Source of the DNA: Cubamyces lactineus | Taxonomy: Eukaryota; Basidiomycota; Agaricomycetes; Polyporales; Polyporaceae | Direction of reading: 5' to 3' | DNA length: 64,000 nucleotides | Assembly (NCBI GenBank): GCA_022376465.1 | Contig: JACDTU010000032.1 | Coordinates: 1-64,000, forward strand | Part shown: one piece after another, positions 9,985 through 20,314 of the stretch | Layout of the letters: each line of letters starts with the position of its first letter | How positions within the stretch are numbered: the stretch's first letter is position 1 | Position numbers and translations under genes: made by a program | Notes under the pieces: generated by a model | Database searches by the model: none | The model's input: only the letters and a program-made list of their open reading frames with translations | What the model was told of the DNA's origin: nothing

Positions 9985-10560
9985 TCATCCTCGAGATGAG
10001 TTACTATTCCTCGGGCAGGCCTCGGCAGACTTGCGGGTAGATATCAAGTAGCTATCCGGCGGGTATCAAGAGGTCGTCCCGAGAACGTCTTGAGGACATC
10101 CAGGGACATCCGCTGAACAGTATCGAGAGGTCATCCAGAGATCGTCCCGAGGCCATCTAGACGCCTGGCCGGGGACCTCGGGAGTTGAGAGCTAGTATCG
10201 CGATGGTATGAGACACATCCTGAGAACTATGCTACAATCCCGATGGTCTCATGGGCCCGATAAGCATCCTCGCGCATATGATTCTTATGTAGGGACACTC
10301 ATAAGAATAGTATATTCACTGATCCATAGTCCAAGGAGACCTTAGTAACATTTCAACGTCGGAACAATGATTTATATTATACACTACGACTTCACTAATA
10401 CACAACTATTATAGTATATAGTAGCTATGGCTCGACAACTATTACAATTGCGCCGGGTACAACCTAATAAACTTCGCTCAATGGAGGGGGATTCGGAGTG
10501 AGGGACCGATTATATATACAAGGGAATACCCGCACGGACCAGATGTCATTGTTTGGTTCC
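9985..10560. other. Unassigned sequence between LTR 2 and the LINE
   Basis: There is no convincing coding frame. The first 200 bp contains imperfect repeats around GAGGTCATCCAGAGATCGTCCCGAGG; the rest is AT-richer. With 17,045-18,675 it forms the locus into which the LINE inserted. Confidence 0.5.
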
Positions 10561-10575
10561 GACAGGGCACTATCC
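10561..10575 (+). repeat. Left target-site duplication of the LINE
   Basis: GACAGGGCACTATCC occurs here and again at 17,030-17,044, directly after the A tail. Confidence 0.9.
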
Positions 10576-10698
10576 GATCGCTCCTTGACCTCGTACCACC
10601 ACCTGCACCGTTAAGCGCCGGTACCTCCTTCCCCCTCCCTCTCTCCCTCCCCGTGGTCTCCATCGCTATCAGCTTTCCACCGACGACTTTCATCGTAT

Positions 10699-12807
10699 AT
10701 GGCCCTCCGAGCACCATCGGGGGACCTGGGACCGCCGAGGAGCGCGACGGTTTGTGGACGCGGCGACCACGGCAGCGCCACGTCAACCCTCGCCCCCCAC
10801 GACGTCGTCCCACCTCCCAGCGCACCCCAACAGGGCAGTCCTAGCCCGAGGCTCGACTATGTCCCCCTCCCCGGCCCGGAGGAGGGGGATGACGAATGGG
10901 TGGACAACGCCCTGGACGTGTACCGCGCCGATGACGAGGTGGAGGATGCGGAAATGGACGACTCGCCCGACCAAGGCTCGCAGTCACCTTCTGCCGACTC
11001 CCTCGACGCTCAAGTGGCGCGTGAACTCGCTGCGACCGAACGCCTCCCGGTGATACACTGGGAGGACGGCTTCGTTGCAGCATGCAACACGATAGTGGCA
11101 TCACTCAACACCATGACCACATCTCTTCGTGAGCACCGCATCCTCATCCGCCGGCTCCTGCCCAGTGAGTCCCGCCCGGGGTGGGAGGCACTGAATGCTG
11201 CCCTGAACAGACTTAACTCGACCGTATTCGACCTCTCCGGCGACTTTGCTCACGCAGCCGGAGTGGCCTTTCGCCTCGCTGACGATCTGGCGGAGCTGGA
11301 CAAGTGCTTTGAGAACACAGGCCCTAGTCTCAGCCCGCCCGCACCTCAACCCAACCCCGCTGCGGACCCCGCCCCTTCGGAGGCCTCGTCCCGCTTCCCC
11401 TCGCCACTCTCGTCTCGCTTTCCGTCTCGCTCTCCCTCTCCAGGCCCGATGGCAGCGGGCCATCGTCCCACCCTCCTTGACCGTCTTGGCAGTGCCTCCC
11501 CACGGACATCGCCAGACCCTCCAAATTGGGCGGACGTCGTGCGCCGTGGTGTGAGTCCGCTCGCACCCTCGCCGCCTGCAACGCCAGCCCTGGCTAAACG
11601 CCTGCGGTCGCCGGCACCTGGACCGGATGCACCCGGGTGCACGCGTAGCGACGCCTCCCCTTCACCTGCTCCCAGCTCGCGTGGTCGCTCCCCAGCACCA
11701 AAGCGCTTCAAGCGACCCCCGCCACACGTCACCAAGACCGTCTACGTCGTCTTCACCGAAGGCGGCCGCGTCCCACCAGAGAAGCGGCTGCCGGCGGGGT
11801 CAATCCAGAAGACCCTGTCGACGTCCTTCGAATGTTCGGGCGACTTGTCCGACTTCCGTATCCACCACCTTGCGTGGTCGGCTATTGGCAACATCACTGT
11901 CGTCTTGTCCCAAGCCCCCACCGAAGCTGCTCTCAACTTTCTGAAAGAGCGCACGGCGGCAGTCCTCAACATCCCCATCGTCTACATCGACGTGCGCACC
12001 TAACAGTACCGGACGTCGCTCGCCTTCAGGCGCGTGCCATGCATCACGGACAGCAGCTTGCCCATCCTTGCTCGCGAAGCGGCCCGCCCACTTGAACTCC
12101 AGGCCGACTGGGCCCCGTACATCAACAGCCCGGACATCCGTCTACGCTGGGGCCCGGACCGCGGCCAAAAGTTGTCCTCGCGCATGCTCGTTGTCGACAT
12201 CCAGGACGACAGCTCCCACTCCATCGGCAAGGCCCTGGTAGCGATATCGGTCCTCTTCCCTGATGGCGCCAGGCGTGCCTGCATCCTCCCCGATAAGCCG
12301 AAGGTACCCCAGTGCGGCTCATGCCTTGCGTGGGGTCACGTCGCCAGTGTCTGCCGGTCCCCCACAGATGTGTGCGACCGGTGCGGCGGCCCCCATCACG
12401 TTCGCCTCCACAATACCCTGGCTGCGTGCTGCGAGGAACACCCCGACCACCTCTCCTCGGAATGCCCCCACCCACCTCGATGCCGCAATTGCAAAGGTGC
12501 CCACTACGCGTCAGACCGAGTGTGCGAGTGGGCGAAGCACCGCAACGACCGCGCCTGGTACGCGGCGCAGGGCCAGGCCCTGCCCCACGCCAACATCCCT
12601 CTCCACAACACCGCGAAGGAGCCAACCCGCAAGGGTGGCCTCACTGACAACCCCGGAGCACGCGTACGTTTTGGCCCCGCCTCCGTGCGCGTGTTCGACG
12701 CTAACCTCCCCCCTCAGACCACAGGCATGCCCAAGCGCCGCCACCAACGCAAGAGGAGCGGTTGCGCCGGTAGAGAGGCGGGTAGAGGGGCGGGGGGTAG
12801 TCAGTAG
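10699..12807 (+). pseudogene. LINE ORF1 (Gag-like, three zinc knuckles), interrupted by one stop
   Basis: The frame opens at ATG 10,699 and is closed by TAA at 12,001-12,003, then continues in the same frame to TAG 12,805-12,807 (about 702 codons). The first part is Pro/Ser-rich with a conserved block near its end (TKTVYVVFTEGGRVP). The second part has a core ending in PQCGSCLAWGHVASVC, followed by CDRCGGPHHVRLH and CRNCKGAHYASDRVC, the CCHC-type knuckles that bind element RNA. The TAA may be a C-to-T change of a CAA codon. The product would otherwise be the RNA-binding particle protein. Confidence 0.85.
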
Positions 12808-12831
12808 ACACGCATACTCCATCTATGTCAC

Positions 12832-15800
12832 ATGCCCGATATTATGAATTCGCTCCGCATCGTCTTTCATAACGTCAACCACTCTCCGCAACAAACTCAC
12901 CTCGTCCTTGAACAGTGCGCTGCTGCGGAGGTGGACATAGTATGTTTGCAAGAACCATGGTACGGCTCAATCCGCCCCATCCCCTCGGCGTCGCCGGCAG
13001 GCCCGGCGGACCGCACTGAGGACAACATGCTCTATGGTACCCAACTACATCCAGCATGGCGACTCATTGAAGCTCGTAAAGACGCACGGGTGGTGTGCCA
13101 TGTCAGCCGCCGCCTAGTCAACGCCTTCATTACGCTCGACCCCGTGGTAAACCACCGCGACTGCATGCTGCTCGCAGTACGGCTCGACGCAAACCATGAC
13201 CCTACCAACATTCTCAATATCTACAACGATACGCGGAACAGCGCAGTCGCATACCTTGCTGACATCGTACAGCGCCTGCCCGACATCGATGTTGCAGGCG
13301 GTGACTACAACACACACTCCGAAGTGTGGGACCCGGCGTACCCCCGGCGTGACTCTGCAGAGCGTGTAGGCGAGCTCCTCGACCTACAGGTTGCATTGGG
13401 CCTCCGCCTGCTCTCTCCGGTGGGCGTGCAGACCCACTTCCCACACCACGGCGCCAGCCCAACGGTCATCAACCTCGTCTGGGTGCCCAACGACCGCAAC
13501 CCTGACCTCTACCGCATCCATGTTGAGGGTCGCGATCGAGGCCTGTCGGACCATGCCATCATCTCAGTGGTCATTCCCACAGGCGAATGGTCGTACAAGG
13601 GCCAGCCCACAATCGCGCCCAAGTCAGAAGCGGAACAAGAGTTCATCACCTCCGTCCGTGACGGCCTGCATGCCGCATTCCCCCCACAGCCCAGTGTTGC
13701 CTCAGTTGGCAACTTACGGCGAGTGGTCGACACCGTGTTCGATTGCATCCTCAATGCCTGGAACGCGCACGCCCGACCGGCCACCATCTGCACCAAGACA
13801 TGCCAGTGGTGGGATGCGTCTTGCACGGCAGCCCGGGATAAGCTCGAAACAGCCCACGACCGACTGACACAGGTACGGGTCGAGGAACCACGCCTAGTGC
13901 CTGCAGCGCGCGCAGCGGTCAAACGGGCGTATCGACATCTCAAAAGCACTGTGCGCGTGCGACGCCGCAAACACTTCGATGAACGCATTGAGCAAGTCGC
14001 ATCAGAGCAGCGTCGTGTATGGGACCTGATGGCATGGGTTGGACCCCGCGCGCTGCCTATGTACCGGTCCCTTGTCCATGGCAGCCAACCACTGCAAGCC
14101 CTCCCGGACCTGTGGAACGCCCTCGACCAAACCTTCCACGCAGCGGCCAACCGTCCAATCGACATCTCCATCATCAACGAAGTTGCGGAGCTCCCGGAAA
14201 GAGAGTGCCCGGACATTGCAAAGGCGGAGATCCTTGATGCGCTGCGCGGAGTCGCCACCTCCTCCACGCCGGGATGGGACCATCTCCACTGGCGCCACCT
14301 CAAACTCCTCGCCAAGGACGAGCGTGTCCTCAACATCCTCCACACGATTTACAACGCCATACTGCGCTACGGTCACTGGCCGGCGCAATTCAAGCGCGCC
14401 GTCTCTGTAGTTATCCCAAAGCCCTACAAGGACGACTACTCCCGTATCAAGTCCTACCGCCCCATCGTCCTTCTCAGCACCCTCGGAAAGCTGTTTGAGA
14501 AGATCGTCAGCGAGCGGCTGCACTACGAATGCCAGAAGCACGGCATCCTACACCCAAATCAGTTTGGCAGTACTAAGGCTCACAGCACCATCGACGCCGC
14601 CACCCACCTCATCACCCACATTCGTGCCGGCTGGAAGAAAAAGCTCGTCACTACGTGCTACGCATTCCATGTAGCACAATTCTTCCCGTCCATGAACCAC
14701 GAACTGCTGTGCCAGCTCATGGCACGCTACGGCTTCGCCTCCCGGATGGTAACATTCTTCCACGACTACCTCGCCGGGAGGCGCTCATGCTTCCGCTGGG
14801 GCAACGCAGTATCCCCGTGGTTTGACCTACCCGCAGTAGGAGCGGGGCAAGGCTCTGCCCTCTCCCCAGTCCTCACAAACATCTACATCTCCCCGGCCCT
14901 ACACATCCTCTCCCCACCCCGCGCTGCACAGAGCTCCTCAGCCATCCAGTTCTACGTCAACGATGGCCTGTGGATCGTCACCACACCCTCCATAGCGGAA
15001 AACTGCTGCATCCTCCAGGGGAAACATCGGGACACAAGTACGGTACTGGCTCGTCTTGGCCTCGTCACAGAGGGCGACAAAAGCGAGCTCATGCACTTTG
15101 CGTGCACCCGCCTGGCGCGCTCGCAAGACATGGGATGTCCACTGGTGCTCAGCCCAACACTGTCAATCGAACCCAGCGACGTGTGGCGATACCTGGGGTT
15201 CCGCTTGGACTCTAAACTCACATTCCGAGCGCACGTGGCCCACTTTGCAGAGCGCGCGACCACCACCATCAGTGCCATGCTGATGCTGGGCAACTTGGTG
15301 TGCGGACTTTCAGCCATGCAGCGACGCACGCTATACATCTCGTGCGTCCTCCCATTACTCACATATGGCGTACAGGCATGGTACCGGCCTAAGGGCGTCA
15401 AAACCCTCATCAAACCACTCGAAGTTGCGCAACACCGTGCGCTGCGGTGGATCACCGGCGCGTTTCGTACAACGCCAGTCGGCGCTCTGCACTCTCTGGC
15501 GGGCATCATGCCCATCGGGTTGCAGTGCCAGAAACTCCAGGAGTGCTACTTCCTGCGCCTCCACACCCTGCCCGACTCTCATCCGTTACGCGCCCACTTC
15601 CCCAACATCCTCGGTCATGCGGAGCACGCGCCTCACGTACGCTTCCCGGCCGAGAGCATCAAACCCACTCCGACCATCCCTCTCACCACCGCGTTCCCGC
15701 GCAAACGACCTCTGATCACCGAGGTGTTCGACCCCCTTGACGACGAGTGCCAGCCTGGCACCCGAGTGCGCGATCTATTTGAAGACCGCATCTCCACACA

Positions 15801-16821
15801 CTTCGCACACCCAAAAAAGGGGGATGAAGACGCCATGGCCAAGTGGATTGCGGAAGAACTACGTCCCAGGATCGACAATGCCCACGCCGACACGAGCGCC
15901 CTGGTCATCTTCACCGATGGCAGCGCATATCTGAAACCGGACCCCCGCACCTCACGCACTGGATCAGCCGCTGGGTACCGTGCATACCACAAAGGATGGC
16001 TTATCCACTTCCGTGCCATATTCACAGGAAATGCACACTCATACGACTGCGAGTCAGTGGCGCTGTCCATGGCGGTAGCATTTGCATACCAAAAGGGACG
16101 CTACGCACAAGTGCACATCTTCTCAGACAGCGAAAGCGCTCTCACGAGCATTCTCAACACCTCAGGCGGGCGCATGGCAGCTGTCAACACGTGCCGGATT
16201 CTCCGTGACTGGTTCGAGCGCAGCCCTGACAACCACCTCCACCTCCACTACTGCCCCGGCCACTCTGGGATCGTGGAGAACGAAGCGGTCGACGCCGACG
16301 TCAAGCTCATGGCCCTCGAACCAGGGAACATGCACTTCTATGGCCGGTTTCCAACGTTCCACTCATACATCAAGAGCGCGATCACCGAGGACGCAGTGTA
16401 TGAGTGGCGTGAGCAAGCCTCGAAGGACAGTCGCAAGTACTGGGGACGGCACTTCCTCATCAACCACCCGTCCGTCCGTACAGTCAAACACACCGGCAAC
16501 TTCCCGCTAAAACGCCTCGGTGGAGGCCCCGTCATCACCACGCGCCTCGTGCGGTGCTTGACCGGACACGCTCCTACGGGCTCCTACCGACTGCGCTTCC
16601 GCACACGCCTGGACGAACCAACCTTTTGCTCCCTTCACGACGGCACCCCGATGATGCACTCATGCGAACACATCCTTTTCCGATGCAACTACTACACCCG
16701 AAGATACCGACACTCATCAATCGAAGACCTCCTACAATCCCTCGACCCATTTTACGACATTGTGCACTTCCTCGCGGACAACCCATCGGCGCTTACCTTT
16801 GATGACCTACCGACGGCGTGA
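12832..16821 (+). CDS. LINE ORF2: AP-type endonuclease, reverse transcriptase, RNase H
   Basis: This open frame of 1329 codons starts 24 nt after ORF1. The N-terminus is an exonuclease-endonuclease-phosphatase domain (LRIVFHNVNHS, VCLQEPWYG, GGDYNTHS, LSDHAIISV; residues 1-250). The reverse transcriptase spans about residues 480-830 (KSYRPIVLLSTLGKLFEKI, GAGQGSALSPVLTNIYIS). The usual first catalytic Asp before AQFFPS is His here (AFHVAQFFPS), and the second-motif YVDD is YVND (about 14,950-14,967). RNase H follows (FTDGS, DCESVAL, SDSESAL, ENEAVDADVK; about 1020-1150), then a Cys/His C-terminus (CSLHDG...CEHILFRC). With two metal-binding aspartates lost, polymerase activity is doubtful although the frame is open. 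Confidence 0.9.
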   Translation: MPDIMNSLRIVFHNVNHSPQQTHLVLEQCAAAEVDIVCLQEPWYGSIRPIPSASPAGPADRTEDNMLYGTQLHPAWRLIEARKDARVVCHVSRRLVNAFITLDPVVNHRDCMLLAVRLDANHDPTNILNIYNDTRNSAVAYLADIVQRLPDIDVAGGDYNTHSEVWDPAYPRRDSAERVGELLDLQVALGLRLLSPVGVQTHFPHHGASPTVINLVWVPNDRNPDLYRIHVEGRDRGLSDHAIISVVIPTGEWSYKGQPTIAPKSEAEQEFITSVRDGLHAAFPPQPSVASVGNLRRVVDTVFDCILNAWNAHARPATICTKTCQWWDASCTAARDKLETAHDRLTQVRVEEPRLVPAARAAVKRAYRHLKSTVRVRRRKHFDERIEQVASEQRRVWDLMAWVGPRALPMYRSLVHGSQPLQALPDLWNALDQTFHAAANRPIDISIINEVAELPERECPDIAKAEILDALRGVATSSTPGWDHLHWRHLKLLAKDERVLNILHTIYNAILRYGHWPAQFKRAVSVVIPKPYKDDYSRIKSYRPIVLLSTLGKLFEKIVSERLHYECQKHGILHPNQFGSTKAHSTIDAATHLITHIRAGWKKKLVTTCYAFHVAQFFPSMNHELLCQLMARYGFASRMVTFFHDYLAGRRSCFRWGNAVSPWFDLPAVGAGQGSALSPVLTNIYISPALHILSPPRAAQSSSAIQFYVNDGLWIVTTPSIAENCCILQGKHRDTSTVLARLGLVTEGDKSELMHFACTRLARSQDMGCPLVLSPTLSIEPSDVWRYLGFRLDSKLTFRAHVAHFAERATTTISAMLMLGNLVCGLSAMQRRTLYISCVLPLLTYGVQAWYRPKGVKTLIKPLEVAQHRALRWITGAFRTTPVGALHSLAGIMPIGLQCQKLQECYFLRLHTLPDSHPLRAHFPNILGHAEHAPHVRFPAESIKPTPTIPLTTAFPRKRPLITEVFDPLDDECQPGTRVRDLFEDRISTHFAHPKKGDEDAMAKWIAEELRPRIDNAHADTSALVIFTDGSAYLKPDPRTSRTGSAAGYRAYHKGWLIHFRAIFTGNAHSYDCESVALSMAVAFAYQKGRYAQVHIFSDSESALTSILNTSGGRMAAVNTCRILRDWFERSPDNHLHLHYCPGHSGIVENEAVDADVKLMALEPGNMHFYGRFPTFHSYIKSAITEDAVYEWREQASKDSRKYWGRHFLINHPSVRTVKHTGNFPLKRLGGGPVITTRLVRCLTGHAPTGSYRLRFRTRLDEPTFCSLHDGTPMMHSCEHILFRCNYYTRRYRHSSIEDLLQSLDPFYDIVHFLADNPSALTFDDLPTA

Positions 16822-17013
16822 CGCGAGGACTCCACCTCCGATAGCGGGCTCTGCGCCCCTCACCCTCTCCGACGCTGGGACCAGATGCTCAGCGGCAGGC
16901 GTGATACGTGTGTGCGGGATCCACGACAAAACCCGCAGGCTCCGACCCTGATGCAGACGGCTGTAAAGCACTGCGTGTAGTATATACGTGTAATTTAGGA
17001 TACCCAGGATCTC

Positions 17014-17029
17014 AAAAAAAAAAAAAAAA
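17014..17029 (+). other. LINE poly(A) tail
   Basis: A run of 16 A ends the element immediately before the right target duplication. Confidence 0.95.
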
Positions 17030-17044
17030 GACAGGGCACTATCC
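17030..17044 (+). repeat. Right target-site duplication of the LINE
   Basis: GACAGGGCACTATCC matches 10,561-10,575 exactly. Confidence 0.9.
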
Positions 17045-17471
17045 CGTTTTGTTATGTCGGCTTAACCAGGTAAGCAACGCCTTTCAATCCTAATAGATGC
17101 AAACATTTACTGACTGTCAAGCTCGTATGCAACTCATTGGTCGTCAATGCTTATGAGAACGCAAGAATACAACTACATAGTACACAGCAGGGAAAGTACC
17201 AAATCTACATGTACAGAATTGACCAATCGTACTTCTTTTGCTACGCCCCTGGACCCGAGTAACCTTGTGCAGTAGAAAGACGTCCTTTGCTTCTCAAGCA
17301 AACAATGCATTACTTACCCCCGGACTTCGTCTTCCTTGTGCTAACACGGCGAGGGGCTTGAGCGACGCCTGCATTATCGCCAGGAGCAGGAGAAGTTTCC
17401 ACAGACGAATCAGTGATTGGCGGGAGAGGTGTGGGGCTCCGTCGACCGCGCCTCGTAGCATGTCTCCCCCC

Positions 17472-18640
17472 TCAGACTCTGGCGCGGCTGGGGAGGGACG
17501 CGAGGATGGTCGGCTCCAGGTAATCGCCAGCCAATTCTATCGTCATAGGAAGGTCCGATCCCGACGCTGCAGCACAGTCTATCATGATCTGACTGAGTGT
17601 GATGGCAAGCGCATCCACGGTATGACGCGCGGGTGGCTGGGAAGCCACGGGGAGCTGATTGGGGGCCAGGGATGGGCTATTCGAAGAGCTGGGCAGAGCG
17701 GAAGATGTAGGGCTAGGGCGGTGGCTCCTGTTGGCGGAGAGGGCACGGCTGTGTACCGGTGCAGCAATTGTGACAGGCATCGTTGGGCCCTCAGATGAGC
17801 CTGCCACAGAGACGATGGGGGCAACAGGCACGATCGGCACGGTAGATGCGGCAGATGCAGCAGACGTGACAGGAGTGGTGGGGATGATGGGGGCACCGGA
17901 GATGGGATCGTTGACGCGCGGAAGGACTCGCGGGAGGTTGTCTTCGACGCGTGGGAGGTCATCGTTGATGCGCGGGAGGCCGTCGTTAGCGCATGGGATA
18001 TTCTCGTCGATGTCGTGTTGAAAGTCGTCGCCAGAAGACACATTTCGTGCTGCGAGGAGGCGCGGATCCATCCTTGTGATGACGCCGGGTGGGGCAGTGC
18101 TGCTCGTACTAGATTTGCTACGTCTCTCCGGGGTACCCTCAAAAACAATGTCATCAAGCCATTCTCTTGTCTCTTGGAATGGCAGGGAGTGCCATGTGCT
18201 GATAAGCCCTAACATATGGTCGCACCATTGCTCCTGGTATGAGATACTCGAGACAGCCCCAACCGACGCAAAGTTACTGTCTGAAGAGAGGAGGTGGCGC
18301 ACCTGTACAATTATGAATCAGCAATGTACACGGTGTGGACAAAGTATGACATACGGCGATGACTGCGTAGGTGAGCATCGACGGTGTGACCGTCTTGATG
18401 CCCCAGATTCACCCGTTTGTAGTGGCCTGCGGAGGGTCTGTTGTCGTGATTGAACTGGTCCCAAAGAGCGAGAGTCGCATGAACTGTAACGAAGTGTATC
18501 AGTGTCATCAAATGCGATCTATTCTCAACAACGTACCCGTGCGAGGGGCTCACTCCGGTATGATTCCGACATAACCATATGTTTCCCTGGTGGGAAGAGG
18601 ATGGGTGGAAAGAGGTCCTGTGAGACTGCGCCACGCCAGT
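17472..18640 (-). CDS. Hypothetical gene, 5' end probably cut by LTR 3
   Basis: I do not recognise this gene. The main exon (17,472-18,302) is open for 276 codons and encodes an RHLLSSDSNFASVG-type start, a WLDDIV segment and a long disordered Pro/Ala/Thr/Val-rich tail. Upstream, three plausible short introns with GTATGT, GTGAAT and GTACGT donors and YAG acceptors can be placed between 18,303 and 18,600. They suggest a multi-exon gene reading in from the right. No ATG is seen before LTR 3 starts at 18,676, so the first exon may have been removed. Splicing is uncertain, and the whole could be a non-functional remnant. Confidence 0.3.
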
Positions 18641-19014
18641 ACGTGACTGTAGGATCGTTGCCTAAAGCCTGGTGCTGTTACGCTCCGTGCTGTAACCCCG
18701 AAGCCCGATCCCCGAACCCCCGTACCCCGCTCCTTACTCCGCGTTACGTACTCCGTTCCTCCGTACTCCGCTCTTCCGTACCCCGTACCCCCGACTCCGT
18801 TCTCCGTACTCCGCACTTCGTACTCCGTACTTCGGACTTCCCCCGACCCCATGACTTACATGTCTCAGATAACCCCTCATGGCGCTACCTACATGAGGCT
18901 TTTGCTTACTGAGCTATCTACGTTATCTTACCCTTGGCAAGTTACTTCGTACTTTCGTTCTACTCCTTCCTATCACGTACATCTCTTATTGTTTCTATCG
19001 GGTTTCTGACTTAG

Positions 19015-19022
19015 TATAAATA
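19015..19022 (+). promoter_or_regulatory. LTR core promoter TATA box
   Basis: TATAAATA lies 33 nt upstream of AGTTCGGAAAT, a normal TATA-to-start spacing. It is conserved in all four LTRs. Confidence 0.65.
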
Positions 19023-19047
19023 CTGCCCCGGAATGTAGTAGCTACTC

Positions 19048-19058
19048 AGTTCGGAAAT
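19048..19058 (+). promoter_or_regulatory. Probable mRNA 5' end and self-primer (AGTTCGGAAAT)
   Basis: These 11 nt sit where transcription should start and are the exact reverse complement of 19,371-19,381. In Tf1 the first 11 nt of the mRNA act as the reverse-transcription primer. Confidence 0.65.
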
Positions 19059-19370
19059 CTCGTTATACCCATTACTGGTTCAACTCGTAGTCCGACACTC
19101 AACCCCAACCCTCTAGTCCGACCAACCTTCGTTCCCTTCCTACCAACCCCTTCAACCCAACCCCGTTCCCAAGTCCGACCTTCGTCCCGTCAAGTCCGTA
19201 CTCCGAAGTCCGCAAATAGAGGACACCGAGTCGGAACCCGTGCGTTACTAATAGTTTCGCGAAAGTCCTCACCCCAGTGCTAGTCCGACCTCCGGTCGTA
19301 CTCCGACCCCGAACTCCGTCCAAGTCCCGACCACCGGAGTTGTACCCCCGGACGGCACGGTCCTAACAGT

Positions 19371-19381
19371 ATTTCCGAACT
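19371..19381 (+). promoter_or_regulatory. Self-complementary primer-binding site
   Basis: ATTTCCGAACT begins 2 nt after the 5' LTR, the standard primer-binding position, and pairs perfectly with 19,048-19,058. It does not begin with TGG, as a tRNA-primed site would. Confidence 0.7.
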
Positions 19382-19399
19382 CACCGGGTTTCACTCAAT

Positions 19400-20314
19400 A
19401 TGTCCACTCGAACCGTAGTCCGCACTCAGACGCAATCTCGCGCCCTAGAGCAAGAAGACCCCGCCGAGAACTGGAGTGGCTGGACAGCTCGCCGAGGCGA
19501 CTCAGCGACGCAAGAAGAAGCTACTCCGAGCCGCCGCGGGCAGTTCGCTCGAACAATCGTCGAAGCGTCCTCCGATGGGGACGACGAAGGTGACCCGCCT
19601 CAGCCTCTGGTCATCTCTACCGCGACTGCCTCGCAGGTACCCCGCGAGCCATCTCCGGGGAACCCGTTCTCCGAGGGTCAGCCTTCAGGTCCGAGCCGCG
19701 GGCCTCCGGGTCCGCCTAGTCCTCCAGGTCCGCCGGGCCCTCCAGGACCGCCAGGCCCTCCGGACAACGACCCACAAGGGCCGGGAGACGACGACACTAG
19801 CTCAAGCTCGGACTCCTCCGACTCCGAAGACCGGGTTCAGTCGCAACTAGCGACCGCGATCTCTCTCATCGCGCGTACCCTCGAACGTACTACCGCTCCA
19901 ACTCCGGCGGTTACCCAACCTTCGAACAACGAGCGGCACAACGTCCGCGAGCCGGACCAGTTCGACGGGTCCGACCCCAACAAACTCCGGTCTTTCTTCA
20001 CGCAGTTGGAACTTGTCTTCAAGGCCCGACCCCGAACCTTCGACTCCGATGAGAAGAAGGTGACCTACGCCATCTCCTTCCTCAAGGGCACCGCGCTACA
20101 GTGGTTCGAGCCCTACCTCCTCGAAGGCGACTCGGACAACCCCCCCATCTTCCTTACATCCTACGACCACTTCCAGGAGGAACTCCGAGTGAACTTCGGT
20201 CCTTACGACGCCTCCGGAGCTGCGGAGCATGAGCTGATGAACCTCCGGATGGGCGACAACCAGCGGATAGCTAAGTACATCACTCAGTTCACCCGCCTCG
20301 CTACTCAAGTCCGT
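19400..20314 (+). pseudogene. gag: Gypsy gag, 5' half, interrupted by foldback copy B
   Basis: The frame starts at ATG 19,400, 31 nt after the LTR (MSTRTVVRTQTQSRALEQED). It has a disordered N-terminus with a collagen-like PPGPPG run (about 19,690-19,760), an acidic Asp/Ser stretch, and the start of the capsid domain (DQFDGSDPNKLRSFFTQLEL, ALQWFEPYL, AKYITQFTRLATQVR). Coding stops at 20,314, where the foldback element begins. The missing C-terminal half matches 2081-2626 exactly at the joint. Any read-through into the foldback repeats would give a nonsense tail. Confidence 0.88.
20308..20314 (+). repeat. Target-site duplication (left) of the foldback insertion in gag
   Basis: AGTCCGT precedes the foldback terminus CAGTCGTGGTCACC. 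The right copy is at 2074-2080. Confidence 0.8.

Larger units (their letters stand above)
10576..17029 (+). mobile_element. Full-length Tad-like LINE (non-LTR retrotransposon)
   Basis: This 6454-bp element is bounded by 15-bp target duplications. It has a 123-bp 5' leader, ORF1 with zinc knuckles, ORF2 with endonuclease, reverse transcriptase and RNase H, a 3' untranslated region and a terminal run of 16 A (17,014-17,029). This is the structure of Tad1-type fungal LINEs, which insert by target-primed reverse transcription. ORF1 is interrupted and two reverse transcriptase aspartates are replaced, so this copy is probably inactive. Confidence 0.92.
18676..19368 (+). repeat. Gypsy LTR 3 (693 bp, 5' LTR preceding gag)
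   Basis: It has TGTTACG...CTAACA boundaries and is near-identical to LTR 1. It is followed by the self-priming site and gag. The left flank is GGTGC, with no matching duplication to the right of LTR 1 or LTR 2, so its element is not bounded within the window. Confidence 0.9.
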
